A stretch of DNA of 64,000 nucleotides from an uncultured delta proteobacterium. GTDB taxonomy: Bacteria; Desulfobacterota; Desulfovibrionia; Desulfovibrionales; Desulfovibrionaceae. The position numbers were made by a program, and so were the translations under genes. Where the stretch lies: assembly GCA_900079685.1 (NCBI GenBank), contig LT599018.1:737012-801011 (forward strand), in the 5' to 3' direction. Below, one piece after another: positions 24,600 to 33,492 of the stretch (positions are counted from its first letter, which is position 1; every line of letters begins with the position of its first letter). A model generated the notes under the pieces. That model made no database searches. It was not told where the DNA came from and saw nothing but the letters and a program-made list of their open reading frames with translations.

Positions 24600-26030
24600 C
24601 TAGAACAGCAAAATCCGGTTGGTCTTTTCCCTGAGAAAGTCCACGTTGGACTTCAGGGCGCCGGCATTGTTGGCGCCCTTGAGCACCATGTTGTCCAGGA
24701 AGGATATGCCCCGCTCCCGCACTTCCGCGAGATCCTTGCCCCAAATGATGCCGAGCGCCAGGTTGGGGTCGAATTCCGTGGGGATATCGTACGCTTCCTT
24801 GGTCGGCACATGGGTATACATGGACAGCCAGTTTTCTTCCTTCCAGGAAAATTTCTCGATCCTGCCGACCCAGGGAGCGAAGGAGCTTTTCGGGTCTTCG
24901 GCGATGATCCGGTACTCGATACCCGTGCCCTCGAACGTGATATCGTCCTGGGTGTACCCCAGGGGAGCGCCAAGCCCCAGGCGGATCTGCTCGGCGATCA
25001 GGTCCACGCCCTTCTGCCCCTTGATGCGGGAAATGGCGGCGGAAACGCCGTTTTCCACCTGGATGCGGGTGTTGACTTCCATCAGGTACGGGCGGCCGTC
25101 ACGGGTGACGATCCATTCCCAGGTGCCGACGTTGTCGTACTTCACCCGTTCCGCCAGGGCCAGGGAGTGGCGGATGATGTCATCCATAAGCTTTTGGGCG
25201 TCAAAGTCATACACTATGTTCTCGGGGTCGAACCCCGGCGCGACCTCAAGGCGTTTTTGCAGGCCCGTGCTCTGGATGGAGCAGTTGCGCGTGCCGAAGT
25301 GCACGATGTTCTTGCCGCCGCGTTCCGCCACGATCTGCACTTCAAGGTGGTTGAAGTCGCGGATGCGCTGCTCGATGAGCACGCCCTCGTCCTTGAACTG
25401 GCGGGCGGCGTAGTTGCGCACGCGCCGGTACACGGACCGGAAAAGATCCGGGTCGTGCACTTCCTCAATGCCCATGCCCCCGCCGCCGGCGGAGGCCTTG
25501 ACCAGCACAAGCGGGTTGGCGATGCCGTGCTCCAGCTGGAATTCGAAAAGGCTGCGCGCGATTTTCTCGGCTTCCATTTCATCGTAAATGGGCCGGTCGG
25601 AACCGGGAACGGTCGGCACTTCAAGGCTGCGGGCCAGGCGCTTGGTGTTGATCTTGTCCCCGAGCTCGCGAATGACCCGCCAGGAAGGGCCGATGAAGAT
25701 CAATTTGCGGTCGCGCTGGGTGACCCGGCGGGCAAAGCGGTAATCCTCGGCGAAAAACCCGTAGCCCGGATGGATTGCGGTTGCGCCCGCGTCGTCGGCC
25801 ACGGCCAGAATTTCGTTGGCATCGTGGTAGGAGGCCACCCGGTACAGGCTTTTGGGCCCGCCGAGCTGCCGCGCCAGAGCGACATGGCCGGAGGCCACGT
25901 CTTCCGCCGTGTGCACGCAGACAAAACCAAGCCCGAGTTTGTGGCAGGCCCGGACGATGCGAACGGCTATCTCGCCCCTGTTCGCCACCAAAACCTTGTG
26001 TGTGGAATCAGTATTTGCGGAAGTACTCAC
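24600..26030 (-). CDS. accC: Biotin carboxylase subunit of acetyl-CoA carboxylase
   Basis: A 476-residue ATP-grasp enzyme that carboxylates carrier-bound biotin. Family motifs are VLVANRGEIAVRIVRAC, AIHPGYGFFAED, VKASAGGGGMGIEEV (the ATP-binding glycine loop), LEVQIVAERGG, GTRNCSIQSTGLQKRLEVAPG and EVNTRIQVENGVSAAI. No biotinyl domain follows at the C-terminus. Start is GTG at 26030 with GAGG 5 bases upstream. It opens the carboxylase operon; the next gene, the AccA-AccD fusion, begins 123 bases later. Confidence 0.94.
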   Translation of the reverse strand: MSTSANTDSTHKVLVANRGEIAVRIVRACHKLGLGFVCVHTAEDVASGHVALARQLGGPKSLYRVASYHDANEILAVADDAGATAIHPGYGFFAEDYRFARRVTQRDRKLIFIGPSWRVIRELGDKINTKRLARSLEVPTVPGSDRPIYDEMEAEKIARSLFEFQLEHGIANPLVLVKASAGGGGMGIEEVHDPDLFRSVYRRVRNYAARQFKDEGVLIEQRIRDFNHLEVQIVAERGGKNIVHFGTRNCSIQSTGLQKRLEVAPGFDPENIVYDFDAQKLMDDIIRHSLALAERVKYDNVGTWEWIVTRDGRPYLMEVNTRIQVENGVSAAISRIKGQKGVDLIAEQIRLGLGAPLGYTQDDITFEGTGIEYRIIAEDPKSSFAPWVGRIEKFSWKEENWLSMYTHVPTKEAYDIPTEFDPNLALGIIWGKDLAEVRERGISFLDNMVLKGANNAGALKSNVDFLREKTNRILLF

Positions 26031-26201
26031 CTGAACCTCGAAAAGCTGGCAACGCCCTGAAGAGGCGTGTGAAAAGTCTCAATATGAAATAATCCGGACA
26101 AGGCGCACCGTGCGCCGTCTTGCGCATCGACCGGGAAGCGCGTTACACTCCGGGCGAAAACAGACTATACCCGTCTCCCCGGCGAATGAGGAGGGAATAA
26201 T

Positions 26202-27029
26202 ATGCAAAATTTCACAAAAGTCCAGAACTGTGCAAAGGCCTTGCGGGGCTTGATCCAAACCAGGGTTAAAATGCCCCGCTACGGCATTATCCTCGGAACG
26301 GGCCTCGGCGGCGTTGCAGACCTTGTGGAAGACCCGCTGTACGTTCCCTTTGCGGACCTGGCGGACTTTCCCCTCTCCGGGGTGGATTCCCACGCGGGCC
26401 GCTTCGTGTTCGGCGAGGCCAAGGGGGTGCCTGTCGTCATCCAGCAGGGCCGCTGCCATATATATGAAGGATACACCCCGGCGGACGTGTGCATGGGCAC
26501 GCGGGTCATGGGCGCCCTCGGCGTGGAGGGCCTTATCGTGACCAACGCGGCCGGCGCGCTGAACCCACAGTTTGACGCCGGGTCCGTGATGGTCATTACC
26601 GACCACATCAACTTCACGGGGCAGAGCCCGCTGACCGGCCCCAACGCCGACGATGCGGGGCCGCGTTTTCCGGACATGAGCGCCGTCTATGACCGCGACC
26701 TGATCGCCCTGGCGGAAAAGGCCGCCTTAAGCACCGGCATACGCCTGGAAAAAGGCGTCTATGTCGGCCTTGCCGGTCCCCAGTTGGAAACCCCGGCGGA
26801 AACGCGCATGTTCCGCGCCCTCGGGGCGGACGCCATCGGCATGTCCACGGTTCTGGAGGTCATCGCGGCCCGGCACATGGGGTTGAAGGTTCTGGGCTTT
26901 TCCTGCCTCTCCAACAAAAACCTGCCGGACTGCATGGCGGAAACGTCGCTGGACGAAATCATCGAAGTCGCGGGGCTTGCCGGAAAACGCCTGACCACGA
27001 TCATCACGCAACTGTTGAGCCGCTTGTAA
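26202..27029 (+). CDS. punA: Purine nucleoside phosphorylase (trimeric type)
   Basis: A 275-residue enzyme that splits purine nucleosides with phosphate to the base and ribose-1-phosphate. Family motifs are GIILGTGLGGVAD (phosphate loop), HIYEGY, VTNAAGALNP, YVGLAGPQLETPAE and GMSTVLEVIAARHMG, with SNKNLP near the base-binding site. This fits the trimeric PNP class. Methylthioadenosine phosphorylase is related, but the GPQLETPAE and NAAG segments favour PNP. GAGGAGGG lies 7 bases before the ATG. It is divergent from accC across a 171-base gap. Confidence 0.93.
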   Translation: MQNFTKVQNCAKALRGLIQTRVKMPRYGIILGTGLGGVADLVEDPLYVPFADLADFPLSGVDSHAGRFVFGEAKGVPVVIQQGRCHIYEGYTPADVCMGTRVMGALGVEGLIVTNAAGALNPQFDAGSVMVITDHINFTGQSPLTGPNADDAGPRFPDMSAVYDRDLIALAEKAALSTGIRLEKGVYVGLAGPQLETPAETRMFRALGADAIGMSTVLEVIAARHMGLKVLGFSCLSNKNLPDCMAETSLDEIIEVAGLAGKRLTTIITQLLSRL

Positions 27030-27127
27030 CGTTGGGAGTTTCGAAGCATCTGGAAAATAAAACTTCTGTTGCCCTCCCCCCTGTCCGGGGGTACAACCGC
27101 CACTAAACTGTCTTTCAGGTGTTTTTC

Positions 27128-28189
27128 ATGGCTCTCGATACAGACGTGCTGCTGTTCTTTTTCGCCGCCCTTGCCGGCGGGGCGTTCGGCAAATTCATAA
27201 AACTTCCCGGCGGGGCGCTTCTCGGCTCGACCATCGCGGTAGCCGCCGTCGGCATTATGTTCGACCTTTCCCATACGCCGCCGTTTTTTTTGATTCTGCT
27301 TATCCAGCTCCTGACCGGCTGCATGCTCGGGCAGAGCATCAACCGGCGGTTCTGGCAGGATATCCTCACAATCTGGCGTCCCTGCCTCACGGTTATTTTC
27401 CTCTATACCCTGCTCGCCGTGCCGTTCGCGGCCGTCCTGGCCATGGTCTTCGGCTTCGACGTGCTCACGGCGCTCTTGGCGGCAACCCCGGCCAGGATGC
27501 AGGATATGATCGTCCTTGCCGGTTCGACGGATGCCGACGCGGTCACGGTCATGCTGATGCAGCTCGTCCGGCAGTTCGCCATCATCGGCATCACGCCGTT
27601 TTTGCTGTTCCAATATACGCGGGGGAAAAAGAACGCCGCAACGGCCCGGAAAAACGGCGGCCTGCACCTGCCCGCCTTTTGCCGGGCGGATGCGGAATCC
27701 TACGCTATTCTTATGGTGCCCGGCATCCTCGGCGCGGCGGCGGGGCACGCAACCGGCCATATTCTCGGGGCGCTCCTCGGCGCATTCTGCGGGGTGGCGC
27801 TTTCCCGCATCATCTGGCTGCGGGCCGGTGAAATCCCGTTCCCCAAGCCCTTTGCCTTCATCATCCAGTGCCTGGCGGGCATTCTTCTGGGTTCGCGCAT
27901 CACGCCGGAAATCGGCGACCTTGTTTTCGCCCGCCTCACCCCGCTTGTCGCGGCCTGCCTCTACGTCATTCTCGCCGGGCTTGTGGCTGCCGCCATACTG
28001 CACCGCCACTACAAGTGGCACAAGGGCCTGAGCTGGATGGCCGCCGCGCCCGGACGCGTCTCGGACATGCTGGCCATGTCCCAGGATATCGATCTTTCCG
28101 GCGGCGAACGGCTGGCCCTGGCCTCGGTGCATACCGTCCGCCAGGTCTACTTCACCCTGCTCATCTCGGCGGCCATGGTGTTCTTTTGA
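27128..28189 (+). CDS. AbrB-family membrane protein (putative transporter)
   Basis: A 353-residue membrane protein with about ten helices in two similar halves, the layout of the AbrB family (named after an ammonia monooxygenase association). Typical segments are GKFIKLPGGALLGSTI, ATPARMQDMIVLAG in the first half, and the related AAPGRVSDMLAMSQD in the second. The transported substrate is unknown. An in-frame GTG at 27119 adds only three residues; the ATG is better placed after AGG. It converges on the next gene, with two bases between stops. Confidence 0.82.
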   Translation: MALDTDVLLFFFAALAGGAFGKFIKLPGGALLGSTIAVAAVGIMFDLSHTPPFFLILLIQLLTGCMLGQSINRRFWQDILTIWRPCLTVIFLYTLLAVPFAAVLAMVFGFDVLTALLAATPARMQDMIVLAGSTDADAVTVMLMQLVRQFAIIGITPFLLFQYTRGKKNAATARKNGGLHLPAFCRADAESYAILMVPGILGAAAGHATGHILGALLGAFCGVALSRIIWLRAGEIPFPKPFAFIIQCLAGILLGSRITPEIGDLVFARLTPLVAACLYVILAGLVAAAILHRHYKWHKGLSWMAAAPGRVSDMLAMSQDIDLSGGERLALASVHTVRQVYFTLLISAAMVFF

Positions 28190-28191
28190 TA

Positions 28192-28605
28192 CTATAACAA
28201 CAACACAAGCGAGCCGAGCACGATCAGCCCGCCGCCCGCGAGGGTTCTGGCGTCCACCGGTTCATGCAGGATGAGGATGGCCAGGAATATGGTGATGGCG
28301 ACGCTCAGTTTGTCGATGGGCTGGACCTTGGAAACATCGCCGACTTGCAGCGCCTTGAAATAAAAAAGCCAGGAAAGCCCCGTGGCAACGGCGGACAAAA
28401 CCAGAAAAAGCATGGTGTGGCCGGGGATATCCTTGATCCCCTTGACCGAGCCGCCTGCCAGGGCTATGCCCCAGGTAAGAACAAGAATGCAGCTGACGCG
28501 GATGGCCGTTGCCAGGTTGGAATCGATATCCTTGACGCCTATTTTGGAAAATATCGCCGTCAGAGCGGCAAAAACAGCGGATAACAGCGCGTAGACCTTC
28601 CACAT
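28192..28605 (-). CDS. Half-size EamA-family transporter
   Basis: A 137-residue membrane protein with five predicted helices, equal to one EamA (drug/metabolite transporter) repeat. Family segments are AALTAIFSKIGVKDIDSNLATAIR and FKALQVGDVSKVQPIDKLSVAITIFLAILIL (in parts). Single-repeat members act as dimers. The ATG at 28605 was chosen because GAGGTG lies 5 bases upstream; a longer start at 28656 lacks a site. Substrate is unknown. Confidence 0.85.
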   Translation of the reverse strand: MWKVYALLSAVFAALTAIFSKIGVKDIDSNLATAIRVSCILVLTWGIALAGGSVKGIKDIPGHTMLFLVLSAVATGLSWLFYFKALQVGDVSKVQPIDKLSVAITIFLAILILHEPVDARTLAGGGLIVLGSLVLLL

Positions 28606-28683
28606 GGCACACCTCACCGGAACTGTTTCCCCGGTTATACCCACTCCGCCAACCATTGGCGACAGAAATCACTTCCCGGAAGG

Positions 28684-30906
28684 ATGATGCCCCAACTCAG
28701 TTCACACCTTGCCGCATTGTTCGGTTTCCGCACGTTCAGACCGCACCAGGAAGCCGTTGTGCGCGCCGTGCTTGAGGGCCGCGACACGTTCACGGTCATG
28801 CCGACAGGCGGCGGAAAATCCTTGTGTTACCAGCTTCCCGCCAAAATCCTGCCCGGAACGTGCGTCGTCGTCAGCCCGCTCATTTCCCTGATGAAGGACC
28901 AGGTCGATACCGCGAACGCCACGGGCCTTGCCGCCGCCGCCTTCAACAGCACGACAGCGCCGAAAGACAGGGACGGCATCCGTTCCGCCCTCATGACGGA
29001 TGACCTGGATCTGCTGTACGTTTCCCCGGAACGCCTCCGCCTGCCGGAATTCCTGAACTTTCTGAAAACCGTGCGCATCAGCTTTTTCGCCATCGACGAG
29101 GCGCACTGCATTTCCGAATGGGGGCACGACTTCCGTCCGGACTACCTCGCCCTTTCGGCCCTGCGGGAGACGTTTCCCGCTACGCCCCTCGCCGCGTTTA
29201 CCGCGACCGCCACGGAGCGGGTCTCGCGGGACATTATCGCGCGGCTGGCCTTGCGCAACCCGTATGAAACCAGGGCTTCCTTCAACCGCCCCAATCTTTT
29301 TTACCAGGTGACGCCCAAAGAAGATCTCGAGACGCAGCTGCTGGCATTCTTGCGGGAGCACGAGGATGAATCCGGCATCATTTACCGGACCACGCGCAAA
29401 GACGTGGAAAAAACCGCGCGTCTTCTGACCGCTCGCGGCATCCGCGCCCTGCCCTACCACGCCGGTCTTTCCGACGCGGAACGCACCGCGACCCAGGAGG
29501 CGTTCCGTAACGACCGCTGCCCGGTCATTGTGGCGACCATCGCTTTCGGCATGGGAATAGACAAACCCAACGTGCGCTTCGTCATCCACGGCGACCTGCC
29601 TAAAAATCTGGAAAGCTACTACCAGGAAACAGGCCGGGCCGGGCGCGACGGGGACAACGCGCGGTGCGCGCTGTTCTACGGCAGGCAGGATATCGCCCAG
29701 CTGCTCCGCTTCGCCGAAGGCATCGAGGATGCGGACGCGCGGGAGATCGCGAAAACCCAGGTCTACCGGATGCTCGACTTCACGCAAAAGGAAGGCTGCC
29801 GCCGGAAAAGCCTGCTCGGGTACTTCGGCGAGGAACTCCCCGGCGAAAACTGCGGCGGCTGCGACATCTGCGCCGGGGAAACGGAACGCGAGGACGCGAC
29901 GGTCGACGCGCAGAAACTGCTCTCGGCCATGGTCCGCACCGATTGCCGGTTCGGAGCCGGGCATTGCATCAGCATTGTGATGGGCAAGGAAACCCCGCGC
30001 ATCCGGGCGCTGGGCCATGACGCGCTGCCCACCTTCGGTGTGGGGCAAGATAGGGATCAGAACTACTGGCGCAGGGTCATGGACGCCATAATCGCCCAGG
30101 GGCTGGCCGTCGCGTCGGACCCGGTCCTGCCGGTTCCGCGTATCACCGTCAACGGGTGGGAGGTGCTGCGCGGCCAACGGAACGTTTCCATCATCCGGTT
30201 GGCGGAAAGCAAAACAACGCGTTCCCGGATACGCAAACGCGATTTGGACCAATCCCCCCTCTTCTTTCTCCTGCGCGAGGAACGGACCCGCATTGCCCAG
30301 GAATACAGCGTGCCGCCCTACGCCGTTTTCGCCGACCGGTCCTTGCGTGAAATGGCCTCCGTCATGCCGGACACTCCGGAAGCCTTTCTGGCGATAGGCG
30401 GCGTCGGCCGCCACAAGCTGGAAGCGTTCGGGGAAACGTTTCTGGCCGTCATCAACCGGTACCGGGATGAGAACCCGGAAGCGGCGGCCACGGCGGACAA
30501 GGAAACGGCGTCACGGAGTCCCGCCGGTAAAAACGGCAAGGAAAAACCGGCGGACCCTGGCAAGGAACGCGCGCAAAGGGGCGATTCCTTACGCGAAACC
30601 GAGCGCCTTCTGGACCTGGGATTTTCCATCGAGGCCGTTGCCGCCGAACGCGGCAGGACGGCGGGGACGATCCTCTCCCACATGGCGAAGCTCAGCGCGG
30701 GCGGCAAGGTGTTCCGCACGGAACAGTTCATGGAACAGGAACGGCTGGACGCCATACAGGACTGTTTCACCAGGGCGGGCACCTTTTTCCTGATGCCCGT
30801 GGTTGAGCAATCCCGCCAGCACCCGGCATTCGCGCCGGACGGGATCGGCTTTGACGAGGCCCGCCTCGCCCGTATTTTATTGCGGAAAGAAGAATCTACC
30901 GAGTAA
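28684..30906 (+). CDS. recQ: ATP-dependent DNA helicase RecQ
   Basis: A 740-residue superfamily-2 helicase that unwinds recombination and replication intermediates. Motif I is PTGGGKSLCYQLPA, motif II is IDEAHCISEWGHDFRPDY, and motif VI is QETGRAGRDG. A zinc-binding Cys cluster follows (EGCRRKSLLGYFGE, NCGGCDIC). An RQC region and an HRDC domain (about 520-590, SLREMASVMPDTPEAFLAI) come next, then a basic linker and a helix-turn-helix tail (RETERLLDLGFSIEAVAAERG) of the kind found in longer RecQ proteins. Two adjacent ATGs (28684, 28687) follow GGAAGG. The end overlaps the convergent MEMO gene by 11 bases. Confidence 0.96.
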   Translation: MMPQLSSHLAALFGFRTFRPHQEAVVRAVLEGRDTFTVMPTGGGKSLCYQLPAKILPGTCVVVSPLISLMKDQVDTANATGLAAAAFNSTTAPKDRDGIRSALMTDDLDLLYVSPERLRLPEFLNFLKTVRISFFAIDEAHCISEWGHDFRPDYLALSALRETFPATPLAAFTATATERVSRDIIARLALRNPYETRASFNRPNLFYQVTPKEDLETQLLAFLREHEDESGIIYRTTRKDVEKTARLLTARGIRALPYHAGLSDAERTATQEAFRNDRCPVIVATIAFGMGIDKPNVRFVIHGDLPKNLESYYQETGRAGRDGDNARCALFYGRQDIAQLLRFAEGIEDADAREIAKTQVYRMLDFTQKEGCRRKSLLGYFGEELPGENCGGCDICAGETEREDATVDAQKLLSAMVRTDCRFGAGHCISIVMGKETPRIRALGHDALPTFGVGQDRDQNYWRRVMDAIIAQGLAVASDPVLPVPRITVNGWEVLRGQRNVSIIRLAESKTTRSRIRKRDLDQSPLFFLLREERTRIAQEYSVPPYAVFADRSLREMASVMPDTPEAFLAIGGVGRHKLEAFGETFLAVINRYRDENPEAAATADKETASRSPAGKNGKEKPADPGKERAQRGDSLRETERLLDLGFSIEAVAAERGRTAGTILSHMAKLSAGGKVFRTEQFMEQERLDAIQDCFTRAGTFFLMPVVEQSRQHPAFAPDGIGFDEARLARILLRKEESTE

Positions 30907-31756
30907 TCGCCACTCCGGCGTACCCCACGACCCTCTCCATATCCGCCCCGTGGGCGCGGCCCGTCTGGCCGGAGGTCGCGTACGCCATGACCCTGGCCTT
31001 GGCCGCCCCGAGTTTGGCCAGGGCGAACAGGGCGAGCGTCATGGGGAAGACGCCGCACATGCTGATGCCGTTATCCTGAATCGTCTTGAAGTACGTTTCC
31101 GGGTCCAGGGTTTTCAGGGCGTCCAACGCCAAGGTGTCCATGAGCACTGATTTGTCGTGCGGCAGATAGTGCGACATGTCCGAACTTACCACGATAAGAA
31201 TTGTATCGCCGGAGGCGGCTGCGTCCGCAACCACAGCGGCCAGCGCCTCACCGGCTTTTTGCAGCGCGGCCAGCGGCATGCGGGAAACGGTCACGGCTGC
31301 CATCCGGGCGTTCGGGTTCATGATCTGGAAAAAAGGAACCAGCACTTCCAAGGAATGTTCCTGCACATGGGCTTTCGTATCGCCGGAAAAGCCCACGTTT
31401 GCCGCAACCAGGGCGCTCGAGGCTGCCTCGTCGACGGGCATGGCGCCCAGAGGGGTCCGCCACGGCCCGCCGTTCCAGACGGAAAGGGGCGCGCCATGGC
31501 CCGTATGGTTCGGCCCGAGCACAATGAGACGGTCGGGGAGTGAGGCCTGCCCCAGCGTCATGCCCGCGATGGGGCCGGAAAAGACATATCCGGCATGCGG
31601 CACAAGAAGGGCAAGCAATTCCCGGCCTTTCAGATCGACCAGCTTTTGCGGCCGCATCCGGAGGTACCGGAGAACCTCTTCGCGCAGAGACTGTGGCGTA
31701 TCAGAGTAAAACCGGCCCGCAACAACGCTCTGCCGAGGTGTATCAGAAAACTGCAT
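30896..31756 (-). CDS. MEMO1-family protein (AmmeMemoRadiSam system B-type)
   Basis: A 286-residue protein of the MEMO family, structurally related to extradiol dioxygenases. The metal-like histidines are visible in VPHAGYVFSGPIAG (His54), GPNHTGHG (His84 and His87) and SSDMSHY, with a Cys in ISMCGVFP. In many prokaryotes it is grouped with an AMMECR1 protein and a radical SAM enzyme; neither is nearby here. The ATG at 31756 has GGAGGGG directly upstream. It follows glmU on the same strand after a 190-base gap that holds a long hairpin. Confidence 0.9.
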   Translation of the reverse strand: MQFSDTPRQSVVAGRFYSDTPQSLREEVLRYLRMRPQKLVDLKGRELLALLVPHAGYVFSGPIAGMTLGQASLPDRLIVLGPNHTGHGAPLSVWNGGPWRTPLGAMPVDEAASSALVAANVGFSGDTKAHVQEHSLEVLVPFFQIMNPNARMAAVTVSRMPLAALQKAGEALAAVVADAAASGDTILIVVSSDMSHYLPHDKSVLMDTLALDALKTLDPETYFKTIQDNGISMCGVFPMTLALFALAKLGAAKARVMAYATSGQTGRAHGADMERVVGYAGVAITR

Positions 31757-31872
31757 ATCCCCTCCGGTCGATTGGCGTGTACTACCGATCCGGCCTAAGG
31801 AACCTGAAGGCGCCGGAATGCCGACTATACCGATTACCCTACAAACATTTCTTTTTTTTGCAAGGGGAACTG

Positions 31873-31941
31873 AGTAGTGGCTTCTTTTGCCCTCAGACAA
31901 GCGGAGCCTAACGCAGTATAGGGGCAAAAGAAGCCACTACT
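31873..31941. repeat. 20-bp inverted repeat with 29-base loop between glmU and the MEMO gene
   Basis: AGTAGTGGCTTCTTTTGCCC (31873-31892) is exactly complementary to 31922-31941. It begins five bases after the glmU stop. Neither side is followed by a T-run on the coding strand, so it does not look like a simple terminator. It could be an mRNA-stabilising or processing hairpin, or the ends of a very small mobile element. Confidence 0.7.
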
Positions 31942-31946
31942 GGCGG

Positions 31947-33317
31947 CTATTTTTTCTTCCAGGGCAGGTTGTTTTGCCGGACGCGACTGACGCCGAGAGT
32001 TTCGTCCGGGACGTTCTTGGTTATGACCGACCCCGCTCCGATAAACGCATTATCCCCGATGCGCACCGGCGCGACGAGCGCGGCGTTCGACCCCACAAAG
32101 GCGCCCGCGCCGATATGGGTCGCGTGTTTGTTTTTCCCATCATAGTTGCAGGTAATGACGCCCGCGCCGATATTGGCCCCGGCGCCCACATCCGCGTCGC
32201 CGATGTACGCCAGGTGATTGGCCTTGGCCCCCTTTCCCAGGCGGGATTTTTTTATCTCCACGTAGCTGCCAAGGTGCGCTCCCTCCTCCATGACGGCGCC
32301 GGGGCGCATCCTGGCGAAAGGCCCGGCGATGCAGTTTTCACCGACGCGCGCGCCCACGAAATGGCAGAAGGAATGCACAACCGCGCCTTCCAGAACCGCT
32401 GTATCCTCAAGATAGCAATGGGAGGCCACGCGCGCGCCCCTGGCTATCCGGCTTTTCCGGTACAGTTCGCTCGGGCCTGTGAGCATGGCGCCCGGTTCGA
32501 CCACGGCATCCGGCCCAAGGCGGACAAGGGCGGGCATGAAAATGAGCGCCCCCGCGTCAAGGGCTTTTTGAACCAGGCGCGCGCGCAAGAGTTCCTCCGC
32601 CGCGACAAGTTCGCCGGGAGTGTTCACGCCGAGCAGTTGCAGGTCATTCCCAGCGTTGACGCCGGAAACGCGCAACCCTTGCGCCACGGCCAGCCCCACC
32701 AGGTCGGTAATGTAAAACTCCCCGCTTTTGTTAGCGTTCTGCAATTTCGGCAACAGAGGCGTTATGGCGTCGCAGCGGAGAAAATAAATGCCGCTGTTTA
32801 TCTCGCGCGGGCACGGGCCGTGCTCCGTCTCGGAGTAATCCCTGGCTTCAATGATGGCCGCGACCTCGCCGTTTTTGCGGACAACCCTGCCGAACGCGCC
32901 CGTGTCTTCAAGGGTGAGCGTGATAAAGGCCAGGTCGCTTGCATCGCGGAGCGCGGCATCCACGAAGGACCGCATGGCGTCCGTCGCGATAAGGGGCGTA
33001 TCCCCGTTGACGACGAGCACGTGGCTTACGCCGCTCCGCACAATTTCCGGCCAGGCGGTTTGCAGGGCATGGCCGGTGCCGAGTTGCCGCTCCTGCACCA
33101 CGAACCGCGTCCCGCTCTCGGGAAAACAGGCCTCGACGCTCGCCGCGCCGTGGCCGATGACGGTCCAGACGTTCTGCCCGCCAAGAGGGGACAACGCATC
33201 CAGCACATACCGCAACATGGGTTCGCCAAGCATCGGCTGCAGAACTTTCGGGTTGTCGGAATGCATGCGGGTGCCCTTGCCCGCGGCCAGAATCACTATG
33301 CCAAGCTGCGTTTCCAT
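31947..33317 (-). CDS. glmU: Bifunctional GlmU: GlcN-1-P acetyltransferase / UDP-GlcNAc pyrophosphorylase
   Basis: A 456-residue two-domain enzyme making UDP-GlcNAc for peptidoglycan and lipid A. The N-terminal uridyltransferase has VILAAGKGTRMHSDNPKVLQ and VVNGDTPLI. From about residue 250 the left-handed beta-helix repeats follow, with IGAGVITCNYDGKNKH and IGDNAFIGAGSVI. AAAGGAG lies before the ATG. It is divergent from the pseudouridine synthase gene across a 175-base gap. Confidence 0.96.
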   Translation of the reverse strand: METQLGIVILAAGKGTRMHSDNPKVLQPMLGEPMLRYVLDALSPLGGQNVWTVIGHGAASVEACFPESGTRFVVQERQLGTGHALQTAWPEIVRSGVSHVLVVNGDTPLIATDAMRSFVDAALRDASDLAFITLTLEDTGAFGRVVRKNGEVAAIIEARDYSETEHGPCPREINSGIYFLRCDAITPLLPKLQNANKSGEFYITDLVGLAVAQGLRVSGVNAGNDLQLLGVNTPGELVAAEELLRARLVQKALDAGALIFMPALVRLGPDAVVEPGAMLTGPSELYRKSRIARGARVASHCYLEDTAVLEGAVVHSFCHFVGARVGENCIAGPFARMRPGAVMEEGAHLGSYVEIKKSRLGKGAKANHLAYIGDADVGAGANIGAGVITCNYDGKNKHATHIGAGAFVGSNAALVAPVRIGDNAFIGAGSVITKNVPDETLGVSRVRQNNLPWKKK

Positions 33318-33492
33318 GAATGCTCCTTTCAGCGGAAATATTCCGCGAGTTTACAGGCGATGCGGCGCAAATTCAAGCGCCTGCATTCAAAAGCGGGAAT
33401 GCCCGGATATGTGCCCGGGAGAAGTTTCCGGGCGCGGCGGCACGGCGCAAACCGGTTGCCATCGGTGCGGCCATGCCGTATTGCTGGGAACC

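Noticed and set aside
21093-26060. A very long plus-strand open frame (about 1655 codons) across the carboxylase operon
   Set aside because: It is the antisense of accC, accAD and the carrier gene. GC-rich third positions create such frames; the protein is low-complexity and has no start site or homology.
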